The notes: generated by a model not told the origin, from the letters alone. A DNA stretch of 64,000 nucleotides from Paulinella micropora (GCA_019918135.1 WBZZ01001465.1:108501-172500); one strand, 5' to 3'; positions 9,473 through 20,544 are shown, numbered from the stretch's first letter. Numbers and translations are program-made.

Positions 9473-10726
9473 TCATGGGTGCCCGCAAAAAAAAAGCTTG
9501 AAATACGCTTCGAGCACGCCATTCGCGTACACCCAGAAACTGCTGGACAAATGCAACAGATTCGTTTCGTAGTGCTGGTCGGACGGGCCTCTGAAGCAAA
9601 ACCAATCCAAGGCATACATCCACGCTTGGACTGCGTCAAAGTACGATGGACGGTTGCTGTATCTTTTGCTCGACAGCTGGCTCCAGGCACAAGCACGGCG
9701 CACGAAGACGGCTTCAGGGTTTTTCAGGTCCCAATCTTCTTCGTCGCCTGGTTCCGCACGAGGATAGATCCCTAGCTCGTGGAATTCGAAAAACTCTTCC
9801 CACCTTAAGCGAGCGTTTTCTTCTTGTATATCTGCTTCCATTGTTTCAGCCGTCTCGTACACTTTTGTTCGCCAAAAAATCCAGAATCCTCGAAGGAGCT
9901 CACGTGCGACTTTCGTAGCCACGCAATTGCGGGAATATTCGACAGAGAACTCTTCGTCCGATTCCTGCTCTTCTTGTTCCTGCAGAAAGCTCTTGATCTC
10001 AGCAGACTTTTGCTGCCATTGCTGGTCGTTCGGCGCCTGTTTGTTTTTCTCAACCTGGAAAACAAACTGCACAAGCTGCGCCAGGGGCAAGAACAGCATC
10101 TCAAGAGGAGACAGCGTTGACGGGCCCGACCGGCGATTTCTCCTTGCGGTCCCGGAGCCAGCCAGTTGCTCTGGTCTAGTCCGGTCTGGTAGGGTACTTT
10201 GCGCTACTTGCACCAGCTCTAGTTCAGCAGACAAATCTCCCAAACGAGCCAGAGCCTTCTGTCGTGCCTCCTTGGAGCCCCGAACCCTTACAAGCTTGCG
10301 CTCAAGTCTCCGCAAGTCATCTAATCCTATGAAAGGGTCGAAGCTCTGCATTTTTCTTATGGTGGCGCACAAAGCGCTACACAAAAAATCTATTGTTTTG
10401 TGCGGGCATGTTGGCATCTGCTCGCCCTTGCTGTGTTGACATGACTTGCTTTTATTCTGCGACAAAGAGTCCAAAGGCACCACACTTCCCAACTCGTGCA
10501 GGACATGCCCTACGGCCTTGCGCGTGAAGTAGTAAATCGCGTTATTCGCTTTTGTTGTTGTTTGGGGTTCCCAACTTGACAAGACTTCTTTTAGGATGAC
10601 ATAAGCGTCCAACTGGCGCTCGGCGGGGCTGGCAATACTAACCTGATGTCCAGCAGGGATTTTTTCTCGGGGTTGACGTAGAAATTTTTCCAGTGCTTTG
10701 GTCACCGTTGCTTCTGGTTGTGCCAT
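9473..10726 (-). CDS. Hypothetical 417-aa protein
   Basis: One uninterrupted frame from the ATG at 10726 to TGA at 9473, the cleanest host-type gene in the first 16 kb. It is helix-rich and charged, with a Glu-rich segment around residues 245-260 and Trp/Tyr-rich sequence in the last 100 residues. No transmembrane helix, signal peptide or catalytic motif is visible. It was probably laid down as a cytosolic or nuclear protein. The start is supported by the absence of an earlier in-frame ATG and by pyrimidine-rich DNA immediately upstream. Confidence 0.65.
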   Translation of the reverse strand: MAQPEATVTKALEKFLRQPREKIPAGHQVSIASPAERQLDAYVILKEVLSSWEPQTTTKANNAIYYFTRKAVGHVLHELGSVVPLDSLSQNKSKSCQHSKGEQMPTCPHKTIDFLCSALCATIRKMQSFDPFIGLDDLRRLERKLVRVRGSKEARQKALARLGDLSAELELVQVAQSTLPDRTRPEQLAGSGTARRNRRSGPSTLSPLEMLFLPLAQLVQFVFQVEKNKQAPNDQQWQQKSAEIKSFLQEQEEQESDEEFSVEYSRNCVATKVARELLRGFWIFWRTKVYETAETMEADIQEENARLRWEEFFEFHELGIYPRAEPGDEEDWDLKNPEAVFVRRACAWSQLSSKRYSNRPSYFDAVQAWMYALDWFCFRGPSDQHYETNLLHLSSSFWVYANGVLEAYFKLFFCGHP

Positions 10727-10759
10727 TCCGGCTTAGAGGTGGAGATCTGTTGTTCTGCT

Positions 10760-11150
10760 TTCTTTTTTATTCTTTTTTGGTTTTTTTAACGAAAGATATG
10801 TTCTTTAGCACACCACATCTCTATTTCTCTCTCTCTCTCTTTCTCCTTTTTACGTAGCCGCCCCCCCCCCCACCCTCGGCCCCCGTCTCTCTCTCTCTCT
10901 TTTTCCCCCTCCCAGTCCTCTTCTCATTACTTTTTTTTCTATATTTTTCCTTCCCTCTCGAAACCGTCATCATCTCTCGCCGCGCCTCACCACCCCCCCC
11001 TCCCCCCGAAAAAAAACTGCCGGCACCCCCCCCCCCCCTCTCACGTTTTCTTCTGTCGCGCACTTTCCCACCATAGCTCCCCCCGCACAGGCCGTGAAAA
11101 AAAAAGAAAGAGATATGAAGAAGCGGCACGAATCTTTTTTGTTACAAGAA
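10760..11150. repeat. CT/C-rich low-complexity tract
   Basis: Alternating (CT)n, poly-C and T-runs between two minus-strand genes. No gene seen; the Lys/Arg/Gly-rich minus frame is a product of the simple sequence. Confidence 0.6.
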
Positions 11151-11154
11151 AGGT

Positions 11155-12120
11155 TTAGGTCAGCACAAATTCCGTGCAGTGTGGGAGCAGAGCCCGCCAG
11201 GTGGACAGCGCAGAAACTCCGAGCTTAGAGAAGAAGCTGTGGGGTAGGCTCAAGAACCGGAGGTGGTGTAACTGCGGGAGGACCTCGTGCAGCAAGGGCT
11301 GGCTGTTGCCGTCCCTAAAAGATCCGGTGATCGTTAGTTCGCGCAGCCCGTGCGTTGTGGCCAGCACCCTGCACACTTGTGACAGGTCTAGCACACTATC
11401 TTGCTCCACCGCGAGCAAAGTTAGGCCAGTTACAGTCATTTGCCTCAGTTGGCTCCAAACCTCATCAGTTGGTTGCGACAACGATTGCGACGGCCCCGGG
11501 GCCCAGAGAGTGAGCCCGCTGCATCTTATGACCTCCAGCAGCCGTAGCTTGGGACAATTGACCACTACTGTAGCTTGCTCGCCAAACGAGCAATATTGCA
11601 GGGATAACTCCTCTAGCGTCTGCGGCAGCGTTAGCCTGGTCTCCAATTGACAGAACTTCAGCTCTAGCCTACGGAGCTTGGTAGCGGACTCTATGAAAAG
11701 CGGGTCGCGACAAAATTCTAATTTCAATTCCGTTAGTTTCGAGATTTGAGGCCGGATCGCGAGCAGCTGGTCCTGGGTGACCATGCTAAGCTCCAGCGTC
11801 GTTAACCTGGGCGCGGAGAAATTTCCCAGCCAACCTAAGCTTTCTGGGGTGAGGTACGATAAACTCAAGACTCGCAAGCTCGGCCAGTCGGCGGGCAGTC
11901 CGTGGCTCGGCGCGCAGGGCAGGCGCAGGCTCTCCAGGCGTTCAGCAAATTCGGCCGACCGCTGCCAGCTCCACTCATACTGCCGGTCACCTGTGACCCG
12001 TATTTCCAAATGTCGCAAACGACGCAAATTGTCCAAAAAGCTACTTTTAGTTATAGAGGAGATGTGCTTTCCAGGACGAGCGAGGTTAAGGTCTCGGGGA
12101 ATGCAAGAGTACTCCCCCAT
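11155..12120 (-). CDS. Leucine-rich-repeat protein (C-terminal part)
   Basis: About 300 residues of irregular leucine-rich repeats (patterns such as LRRLRHLEI, LESLRLP, LRVLSLSYL, LTTLELS, LTELKLEF, LEELSLQYC, LRELTITG, LRFLSLP), ending in TAA at 11155. LRR solenoids bind partner proteins; next to an F-box they recruit substrates to SCF ubiquitin ligases. The repeats continue upstream in another frame, with the switch near 12065-12080, so this frame alone is not the whole gene and its nominal start is not biological. The paralogue on the plus strand at 13.9-15.5 kb supports a local F-box/LRR family. Confidence 0.6.
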   Translation of the reverse strand: MGEYSCIPRDLNLARPGKHISSITKSSFLDNLRRLRHLEIRVTGDRQYEWSWQRSAEFAERLESLRLPCAPSHGLPADWPSLRVLSLSYLTPESLGWLGNFSAPRLTTLELSMVTQDQLLAIRPQISKLTELKLEFCRDPLFIESATKLRRLELKFCQLETRLTLPQTLEELSLQYCSFGEQATVVVNCPKLRLLEVIRCSGLTLWAPGPSQSLSQPTDEVWSQLRQMTVTGLTLLAVEQDSVLDLSQVCRVLATTHGLRELTITGSFRDGNSQPLLHEVLPQLHHLRFLSLPHSFFSKLGVSALSTWRALLPHCTEFVLT

Positions 12121-12720
12121 AATTTAAACCCGCCGATCAGACTGAGCTTGCGAAGATCACAGCCAATAAGCAGCTTCGTAAGTATGCTAGACAGCACTGG
12201 AGGGGACCCTGCAAAGTCCAACGTCAACTCTTCTAGGCGCGGAGCCCACGTGGACAATTGCGCCACGAGCGCGCTTTCTTTTCGCTCTGGGTCATTCAGG
12301 ATATTGACTGGGTTGTCTTGGCCAGACCCTGCTCCACAACTGCTTGCCAAGTGCAGACTGCGGAGCTCTTGCTAGACAGCCCGCGTAATCTTCCTCGAAG
12401 CCCTCGTAACTCTGTTGCTAAAGCAGCCCCAGTTGAGGAAGGGCGAGGCTGGCCCTAGCCAGAGACCTATGGATCGCCTGCTGGGCGGCGAAGAGATCTC
12501 ATGGGGGACGATAGTCGCCAACCAGAGCCAGTTGGAGTTGTTGTTTAGGGACGGGCATGCGCTCTGGACAAAGTCACACGGGCTTGAAATCTGCCGACAT
12601 ATATTGAACCGTTTGGCCCGCGAGCCCGTGGGCGACGCAAAGAGTGGTCAGTCGGCAGCTCTGTCGTCCCATGCCGGCCGGGCCTTGCTCGCGCAGTTTT
12701 TTAAGATATGCCTACGATCA
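12066..12720 (-). pseudogene. 5' part of the LRR gene, F-box-like, disrupted
   Basis: Upstream of the LRR frame, LRR-like sequence continues (LRSLHLASS, LEELTLDF, LRKLSLIGG, LTSLVLEST) in a second frame. It is preceded by a stretch with CDFVQSACPSLNNNSNWLWL that resembles the end of an F-box helix bundle. The frame is interrupted by TAG near 12386; this TAG could be the last bases of an intron (GGCTGTCTAG before CAAGAG), with a candidate donor GTCTCTGG near 12470. One further single-base shift is needed near 12070. Either an intron-containing gene with sequence errors or a decaying copy. Confidence 0.35.
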
Positions 12721-13290
12721 AGCTTCGAAAAACTTTTGACGCCCGGCGGCGGGGGATTGCGGCACAGAAATGCGCAGGGCAAGAGGCATGTCATCTATCG
12801 TGTGACGCTTTTTAAGGAAATTAAGTTGTCTGGGAGCAATGCCACTTGTGACTCTCCCCCGGCCAGCCCCCCGCGGAGGCGTGGGCGGGCACGTCGTGAG
12901 GAAGAGGGCGAGAGCGAGGAGAGGGGGGGCAGGGGGGGTTCGGGGGGCGGCATGCCCCCCGGGGCAATCGACCCCTTGCGGCTCATTCACGAGGTCGCAG
13001 AGGATCCAAGCTTATTGACTGACCCCAGCTGGCTCGACTGTCGGCGCTCGACTATCCCTCCCCCCGCACAAGCCCGCGGCAAGGACGGGAGCCGCCTGCC
13101 AAAAAACAGTGCCATTAGACAAGAAATTCAATTTTTTTTTAAAAAAAAAAAGCTCGATACAACTCTGCCCCCCCCCCTCCCTCTGCCCCCCGACCTGAGG
13201 CCCGCAAGGGGGGGGCCGCCCTCTCTCTCTCTCTCTCTCTCTCTGCTCTCAGGCATTTTGTCGCACTTGCCGGGTTCCGGAACATTAGAA
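12721..13290. other. Gene-free GC-rich stretch
   Basis: It contains G- and C-runs, CCCCCCGGGG-type palindromes around 12950 and a (CT)10 run near 13222. A plus-strand frame crosses it but shows low-complexity composition; I see no convincing gene. Confidence 0.35.
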
Positions 13291-13600
13291 AAGAAAATTT
13301 TTGACATTTCGGCAAATGGCTAAATTTTTGTGCAGATGTCTGGGCCAAGGTTGGCGGGCGGGGAAAATTACAAAAAACAAAAAAAAAAAAAAAAAGTTTC
13401 CCTTACAAGTCCGTTGCGCTTGGACGGCAATCGACTTTTTGTTGTTGTTGTTGTTGTTCCTCTGCTTCATAAAAAAAAAACAAAAAAAGAAAGTTAAAAT
13501 CACAAAAATGGTATTTTTTTTCTCCCCGCCCGCCGGCCTTCGCTCGTTGGATATCTCTGTTGCCGAAATGTCCTTCGCCCCCAAAAAACTTTTTTGCCAG
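13290..13600. repeat. Foldback repeat copy 3 (diverged)
   Basis: A single degenerate unit of the 1160-2110 family: GACATTTCGGCAAATGGC near 13302 and TTGCCGAAATGTCCTTCGC near 13559 face each other around a longer insert holding A-runs, a (TTG)n tract and half stems GGCGGGCGGGGA and TCCCCGCCCGCC. Confidence 0.7.
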
Positions 13601-13905
13601 TGTTCCGCAAAATACGGTTTAAAAGGGGGAGAAATGTTACTTCCTACCCCCCCTCCCCTCCTCTCTTTTTATCTTTCCGTGCATGCCCTTCCCCACCCAC
13701 AATCCTCCCCTCGCCCCCCCCCCCCCCGGCACACACACATACGCACACCTCTCTCGACAGCAACAAATCCAAGATTCACGGGGAAAGCTAGGCACGGCCA
13801 CCTCTCTCCCCCCACCCCCCCCCCCCCTTGGCAAGATAAAGTATTTTTGAAATCGAAAGAAATTAAAGAAAGGAAGCCTCAAAAAGAGGCACTGCAAACA
13901 AAACG
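13601..13905. other. C-rich intergenic stretch
   Basis: Long C-runs and ACAC tracts upstream of the F-box/LRR gene; no gene seen. Probably its promoter region. Confidence 0.4.
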
Positions 13906-15489
13906 ATGTCCGCGCGGCCGCTCAAGCGCATGAGGTTCGACATTTCGCCAGTGCGGTCCGCTCTTCTGAGCCTGCCCGCCGACGTCTGGGAACTGGTCTG
14001 TGCCCTGGTTGCAGATAATCCGTTGTGGTTGTTCGCGGTCTGGTGCTTTGTCTGCAGGGACGCCAAAGATAACGGTTGCCCCGCGTCGTTCCCTGCGCTA
14101 CGTATACGTTCGGACGGCGCGCAGATCCCCGGGAATGGAAAGAGATCACTTGCTTGACTGTTAACGGACAACAAACCGCCCCGACCCTGCGACTTATCAA
14201 GGAGAATAAGACTAGCATACAGACTATCCTGATCGACAGAGTCACAGACCAGGACCTAAAAGAGGCCGCGGACATCACCGGCTTGCAAGGCCTGGGCAAC
14301 ATTCACAAGAAAACCATATATACTACTTATGACCAAGGACCCGCGTTGGTTCCGTGCAAGACCTGGCTGAGCAACTGCGGATGGGCTACCGAGGAAGCAC
14401 TCATTCCGTACCTAAAACACAAAAAGCCGCACACCTTGGTCTTGAGCGGCAGCACGGAGGCAGGGCTGAGTGCCAATTTCTGCAGTGTCTTGCAAAGTAT
14501 GACCGAGCTGCGACAGCTTGACCTGTCCTTTCGCCGCCTTCCCCCTGAGTCACCTTTGGACTGGATTGCAGCACTCAAACAACTGCGGCATCTAAATCTT
14601 TCTCACTGTCAAGGGCTCACTGACTCCGCCCTTAGGAACTTGTCCTGCCTCCATATTAATCTCAAGTTTTTGTCCTTGGCTTGCTGCGTCGACATTACCA
14701 CGGCAGGGTTAACGGCGCTTTCGGGCCTGCGTAGGCTACAATACCTGAACTTACATCTTCTCCGGCAAGTTACTGATCTCCAGTTCGTCAGGGAAATGAC
14801 CGAGCTGCAGGAGCTAATTCTCTGTACATGCAACGTTGGCGACCACGCGCTGCAGCACCTGATAAACTTACAAAACCTGCGGGTCCTGAATCTTTCAGGC
14901 AACGAAAACATAGCAAACGCGGGTCTCAGCATGGTGGCGCAACTGACTCAGTTGCAAGTCCTAAATCTGGCCCATTGTAACCTCGTCACCTCTGCCGGGC
15001 TACAACAGCTGTGCGGCCTCAAACACCGTCTGCAAAAACTAAACCTGAGCGGCTGTGCGATCCACGAGTTCAAGTCTTTGTCTGAGCTTTACGCCGCTGC
15101 AAGACCTTTCACTGGACCTCTCCGAATTGACTGGCGATGAACTTGTTCATCTGCCGAGCCATTTGCAAAAATTGGAGTTCAAAGGTGGCCCGCAGTTCGA
15201 CGGACAGTGTTTCCGGCACTTGTCCCGCCTGCAAGATCTGCAGCAACTAGGCGTAACGGGATGTCAAAATCTGGCGTCTTCTGCTATCAAACACTTGGAA
15301 AACCTGCCAAACCTGCAGGAAGTAGAATTTGCTTTTTGTCCTGAGCTTGACGACGGCGTCTTTAAGCATTATCTCATAATGAAGAAATTGCAGAAACTAA
15401 ATATTTTTTGGTCTAAAATAAGCGCAAAGGCATTGACGTCTTTCAAAGCAGAGCGCCGTGGTTGTGAGGTTAGGATTGCGGTATTCTAA
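13906..15489 (+). CDS. F-box/LRR protein, two frame breaks
   Basis: From the ATG at 13906 a basic leader leads into an F-box-like helix set (LLSLPADVWELVCALV ... LWLFAVWCFVCR), then about 14 leucine-rich repeats of the LxxLxLxxCxxITxxGL type (LRHLNLSHC, LKFLSLACC, LQYLNLHLL, LRVLNLSGN, LQVLNLAHC). This is the layout of FBXL proteins, substrate receptors of SCF ubiquitin ligases. The sense shifts frame at a CCCC run near 14129-14132 and at a TTT run near 15087-15089. Both shifts occur without a gap in the repeat pattern, so one missing and one extra base explain them better than introns. Ends at TAA 15487-15489. A paralogue lies on the minus strand at 11.2-12.7 kb. Confidence 0.7.
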
Positions 15490-15888
15490 TACAGGCATTT
15501 TGGTTCAGAAGGACATTAACATCTGTTCAGAAACGATTTAGTTTTGTAAATTTAATTTTTTTTTAAAAGAAAAGAAAAGACTTTGTTAGCACTTGGTCCA
15601 CTGTGTGTGCAAGCCCCTCGTTTGCAGATTGGATTGAAATCTTGATTCTGCAAATCCAGAGATTCCTACAGGGGACGGGGAGGGGGAAGCAAACACGCGG
15701 ACATTCTCCAGAGGCCCGAATCAAGGCAAAAACACTAAACCAACCCAACCTTAATCGGGTTTGTGTTAGATTAGTACAAGTCCTGCCGGCTCCCCCAACT
15801 AGCAGCCGTACGAGGATGTTGCGACGGGGGGGGGGGGGCGTTCATGTCGCGTCCGTGCTGCAAGGGCGCACCAACTGGCAGCTGGCTA
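15490..15888. other. Intergenic, no gene seen
   Basis: Mixed sequence between the convergent F-box/LRR and RING genes, with a G11 run near 15828. No open frame with coding character. Confidence 0.4.
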
Positions 15889-16596
15889 CTAGCCACCGAC
15901 AGGCCCCCCGCCCGCTCCGGTCGGGAGCTGGGAGCGGCAGACCGGGCACGTATTGTGCGCACTCAGCCACTAGAAGAGACACTCTCGATGGAACCTGTGA
16001 GAGCATGGCATTTCCTTCAAAACCTCGCCCTCTGTGTAAACCTCGAGGCACACCGCGCAGTCCGGGGGCGACGCAGGGTCGGAGGCCAGGTAGTCGCGGG
16101 TTACCGTAAAGTCTGCCAAATCTTCTCTGGCGCGGCTAGAGACCGACTGCTCGGCCCGCGGCCGCCAAGCGTGGAAATCACGGTAGAACGACATTTCCTC
16201 GTCCGCGGGCGCCACGATTCTGATATTGCTGATCGTTCCCGTGTGGCTGAGGCCTACAAGGGGGAGAATCGTCGTCTCAATGATCCTGCGCACAAAATCG
16301 TGGAGCAACTCTGGGTCCACGACTGGCGGCTGGCTACCGTCGACGCGCGACCTTGCGGGCGCCATGAAAACCTCGACCACCGGGTCGGGGTTTTCTGTGG
16401 TGGGCGCGGGAACTGTGGGCGTGGCAACGGGAGGCGCGGGAACTGTCGGAGCGGGTACTGTCGGCAACGGAGCGGAAGGTGTCGGTGACAGGTGAGCGCC
16501 ACTGTCAGGCGTCCGCCGCGCCTTCTTGGTGCGGACGTCGGCGGCGCCATTGTCTGGCCGGGATCTTTTGTCAGTGCGTGAGACAGAACGAGGCAT
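15889..16596 (-). CDS. RING-H2 protein with internal TAG
   Basis: From the ATG at 16596: an Arg/Lys-rich N-terminus, a Pro/Thr/Val-rich linker with repeated TVPAP units (residues about 40-66), a central helical region, then a RING-H2 zinc finger (CAVC ... CSHRFHREC ... CPVC) at the C-terminus. RING-H2 fingers bind E2 enzymes and give E3 ubiquitin ligase activity. The first half of the RING is followed by TAG (15970-15972), after which the same frame continues directly with WLSAHNTCPVCR, completing the motif, to TAG at 15889. The break is therefore a substitution-type nonsense codon inside the ring, not a frameshift. The truncated product would lack the last two zinc ligands. Confidence 0.65.
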
Positions 16597-16639
16597 GGAC
16601 AGAATTCTTTTAGCTAAAACCCCACCCGCAAACACACGA

Positions 16640-17043
16640 CATAGCTATACACACGGGGGGGGGGGGGGAGAGAATTGAGGACAAAAAAAAACACACACGA
16701 CGTTACACACTGGACCAAAATATAGCAAGAACCATCGACAGAACGCTGACAGATTTCGTTGCTTCATAGCCGGCGTGGTGAGATTGTAACGTTGTGTTTG
16801 TTTCCGGCCGAATGTGTGTGGGCGCGTTGGTGGACAAACTTGAACACACACAAAAGAAACCGATGGCGGCACACTAACGCCCTTTCCTGTTTTTTTTTAG
16901 GCAAGCACTTTTGTTTTCGTTTTTGCTACATTATACGTTGGGGTTCTTTTTGGTAACTTTAAATTCCAGGAGAGAATTTGCCCCCTCCCCCTTCCGCACC
17001 TCTCGCATCCCACCAAAAGCAAGACTGCCAATTGTTCACTAGG

Positions 17044-17084
<41 letters not shown>

Positions 17085-17740
17085 TTGTTGTTCTACGCCG
17101 TTCTTGTTTTTTTTTTGGGGGGGGGAGGGAACGGGGGAGGGGGGGGAGAGAGAAAATGTACCGGCCCCCCCCCCCGTTCCCTCAATTGCGCAACCCCGAT
17201 TTTTGGCCTCATTGCAAAAACGCGAGGGTTGGAAGAAGGGTGGGGGGGGGGGGCCGAGTCTCTTCCCCCCGACTACCTTCACCCCTCCCCTCAGGCAATC
17301 GATCACACACACACACACACTATCTGGAAATCACACAAGCACACAACCTTGCACACAATTACACCCACAAGCACACAACCTTGCACACAATTACACACAC
17401 CTACACCTACACGTATAAAGTCACCACAATCACACCCAATATTTTTTTTCTTGTGCCGATACGTCTATGCCTGTAATCTTGTCTAAGTGTTTTTTTTTCT
17501 TCTGTAAAAAAGAATCATTTGTATGTGTTGTCCCTGCCCTTTCTGTGCGTATGTGTGTTGCGCTAAATTTATCTGTAGGTCTTTGCGTCAAATTCCTAGG
17601 TTTGGGGTGATTGACGCGTGAATCACAAATAGACAATTGTGACGTACGCGCAAGAGAACATACCGGAGCAAAAAAAAGAAAGAAAAAAAAAGCAAAGCAA
17701 AACTTTTTTTTTTGGTTGTTGGCAACGTAGGAGCTCGATC
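16640..17740. repeat. Low-complexity and simple repeats
   Basis: Contains a G11 run, a 41-nt poly-T (about 17043-17083), G/C runs (17110-17260), a (CA)n tract near 17306 and two copies of a ~37-bp ACAACCTTGCACACAATTAC repeat at 17340-17400. No gene is supported. Confidence 0.6.
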
Positions 17741-17741
17741 C

Positions 17742-17837
17742 ATGGCGCAAACCCTTACCGATCGCGGCCGCAGAGCGATTCGTCGCCAGGCCAAAGAAGC
17801 TTGCACTGTCGGAAAAAAGTCGCCCACATGCATAAAC
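17742..17837 (+). CDS. Possible short first exon
   Basis: An ATG at 17742 opens 31 GC-rich, Arg-rich codons (MAQTLTDRGRR start) between AT-rich simple repeats; composition changes abruptly on both sides. It could be a 5' exon of the transposase gene downstream, or a host fragment. Evidence is composition only. Confidence 0.15.
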
Positions 17838-18124
17838 ATATACAGACATACATACGTACATGCATACATCTCTCTCTCTCTCTCTCACACACACACACGC
17901 ACACACACACACACACACATGCATGCATACATACATGCATACATGCATACATACATACATACATACATATATGTATACATATATATACATATATATATAT
18001 AAATACATGCACACATATATATACATATATACATAAATACATAATTATAAGTACAGCAATACATACATACATACATACATACATAAATACATACAGACAT
18101 ACATACGTACATGCATACTCTCTT

Positions 18125-18166
<42 letters not shown>

Positions 18167-18435
18167 CTTTCAGGTTTCAATGCATGCATTGAAATTTCAA
18201 TGCAGTATACATACAAGCACACATAATACAAGCACACATACATAAATACATAAATACATACAAGCACACATACATACATATAAGCATACATGCGTACACA
18301 CATACATACATATATATAAATACATACACGCACACATATACATATACATATATACCTAAATACATAATTATAAAATACGGTAATACATACATACATACAT
18401 AAATACATACAGACATACATACGTACATGCATGCA

Positions 18436-18495
<60 letters not shown>

Positions 18496-18525
18496 ACGCA
18501 CACACACACACACACACTTTTCAGG
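17820..18525. repeat. CATA/CT/CA microsatellite block, duplicated
   Basis: Three repeats of the order (CATA)n - (CT)n - (CA)n. The module running from ACAGACATACATACGTACAT through (CT)n(CA)n to a TTTCAATGCATGCATTGAAA palindrome occurs at about 18090-18215 and again at about 18405-18560. Confidence 0.75.
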
Positions 18526-18715
18526 TTTCAATGCATGCATTGAAATTTCAATGCAGTATGCATTGAAATGTCAATGCATACATTGAAACGACTGTTCAGC
18601 TTTCAATGCATGCATTGAAATTTCAATGCAGGGTGAATTGAAAATCCCAATGCATGCATTGAAATTAATGTAAAGCTTTCAATGCATGCATTGAAATTTC
18701 AATGCAGGATACATA
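18526..18715. repeat. 20-bp palindrome array A
   Basis: At least four copies of the perfect palindrome TTTCAATGCATGCATTGAAA or close variants, spaced 20-60 bp, directly upstream of the first transposase exon. An isolated copy occurs at about 18176-18195. Confidence 0.8.
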
Positions 18716-18821
18716 CATACATTGTATAAGGGTGTGTGATATGATACTATGTATGTATGTATAAATGCATTTTGCATTGAAATTTGTTGCTCTCTTCCGT
18801 CAAATTCGATGCAGGTACTGG

Positions 18822-20500
18822 ATGTCACAAGTTACTGGGAAGAAAAGAGCGTCGCAGGGTTTTTGCAATTGCCCCTGCTTGAAATGCAAAAACAAGCGAC
18901 GCATGTCTTACTCCGCTATCTAAGCCAGACTTGCCCTTGTTAATTGTTACTGTCTGTACCTTGTGTTGTGTATTTGTTTTCATAGGCGGAGGCATGTGAA
19001 GAAGCACGGTGTTTTTATTCAAAGTTCTCCGCACAAGCAGAAGAGGAAAACTGGTTCCGTGCAGCGCCAGTTGCCGTACAAGCCTAAACGGCGCCGCATG
19101 TTTTCTGTACCTAAACCAGGAGCAGACGATTCAGGGGGAAGTGATCAGGGAGACGCTGGAGAGAGAGAGAGAGAGCAGACGATTCAGGGGGAAGTGATCA
19201 GGGAGACGCTGGCGATGATGATGACCACAAAAACGAAGCGGGCGCTCGCCATGATGGTGACGCACAAAATGAAGAACAGGAGGGTTTAGGACAACCCGGG
19301 AGCGATCCAGACAGCAGTTCACTTGATTCATCTGGCTCTGACATTGACAGTAGCCAGGAAGCCCAAGGTGGTGGGTTGGGGAGACAGGCCCGGACGGATG
19401 CACAGACCAACTCCATTCTCGGGCAGGTGTTTGTCACAGACTTCGGCCCCGAAGCGGACCGTATCACGGTTGCACATGTTGCAGTATGTCTACTGCAACT
19501 GATGAAGGACCACCGAGCATCGCAAAACTTGATGGACTCTGTTTATTCTTTAGTAACGCAGCTGGTTACACCGCCACCGGAAGCTAGTTCTTAGAAAAGA
19601 ATACGTGGTCTGCTGAAGTGTTCGCAAGCGCCAGTGACGTCGTACCTGAGGTGTTCCAGAGATTTTAGCGTAACGCGTGTGGAAGATGCGGACGGGGATT
19701 GCAAGAACGGGCATCCGCTTCGTCCCGAACGTGTACACGTCGCGGCGCTGCAGCCACAAGTAGAGGCTTTTGCGGGGACGCGCTCATGGGCAGAGATCAC
19801 AGCTGCCGTGACACAACACACTATCAGCTCTGCGGGAAGCAGTGCTTTCTGTTGCATCATATGTTCACCTCGGTACCGGGAAAATGTATTGTCTGCTTGC
19901 ACTCCTGACGTGGTCACTATACCTATACTCTTGGGGTCAGACGGGCTGCCTCTGACACATGGTAAATTTGGCGCAAACCGCCCTGTATGGCTGAACACAC
20001 TGCGCAACCTTGCAGTATCTCAAGGGAGCAGAGAGCAGGAGTGGGTCGGCAGCTTGGTAGGGGGCCCGACGTTACCGCCAAGTCTGCGAACCAGCTTCGG
20101 CCCCGTAAGAAGGCAACTAGCCAACCTCTGCAACCCGTTCCCATGTGTGGATAAAGATGGTGAAGAGCGAGAATGCAGGGTGGTATTGCTCGGGGTGTCG
20201 GGAGACGGGCAAGGCATCAAGAAGCTGTCAGGTTCAACTTGGAACGGGCAGTGGTCCTGCCCGACCTGCCAAATGCAGTTTGCGACGTTTCTCCGCCGCA
20301 GCGTAACACCCGACTTTAGAGTTTTTTTACCTCCAGGTGACGCGCTACGAACAGACGCCCGTTTCGGACCACCTTGCACGCTGCCATGCCCGGAACTGAA
20401 GACGCATGCTTGGCACGAACGTCACGCAGCAAGAGTGCATGAAGCAAATCAGGCACTCAGGCCTGGCCAGCGGGCGCGGCACTCACGAGGTCATCACTAG
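18822..20500 (+). pseudogene. CACTA (En/Spm)-like transposase, 5' exons
   Basis: The ATG at 18822 leads into a CNCPCLKCKNKRR segment, the Cys motif of the transposase-associated zinc finger, followed after a short intron (to about 18986) by RRHVKKHGVF, matching the usual His partner. The intron's donor reads CTAAGC instead of GTAAGC. Further on come an acidic linker, a helical region and a GDGQGIKKL ... CPTCQ segment resembling the Tnp2 (transposase_21) core. Damage: a 53-bp tandem duplication (19122 and 19175) shifts the frame, and TAG lies in frame at 19592. Tnp2 proteins cut and join CACTA transposon ends. The family call rests on the Cys/His pattern and the following exons, so it is moderate. 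Confidence 0.5.
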
Positions 20501-20544
20501 CGTCGTCTTACCCAGCTGCAATCAGCTAAATCTAGCAATTAATA

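Noticed and set aside
12415-13323. A 302-codon plus-strand open frame.
   Set aside because: Its second half is low-complexity Arg/Gly/Pro and poly-Lys sequence, and the first half overlaps better-patterned F-box/LRR sequence on the minus strand.
17639-18540. Open frames of 190-260 codons rich in Tyr, Val, His, Thr and Arg/Glu.
   Set aside because: Translations of CATA, CT and CA microsatellites.
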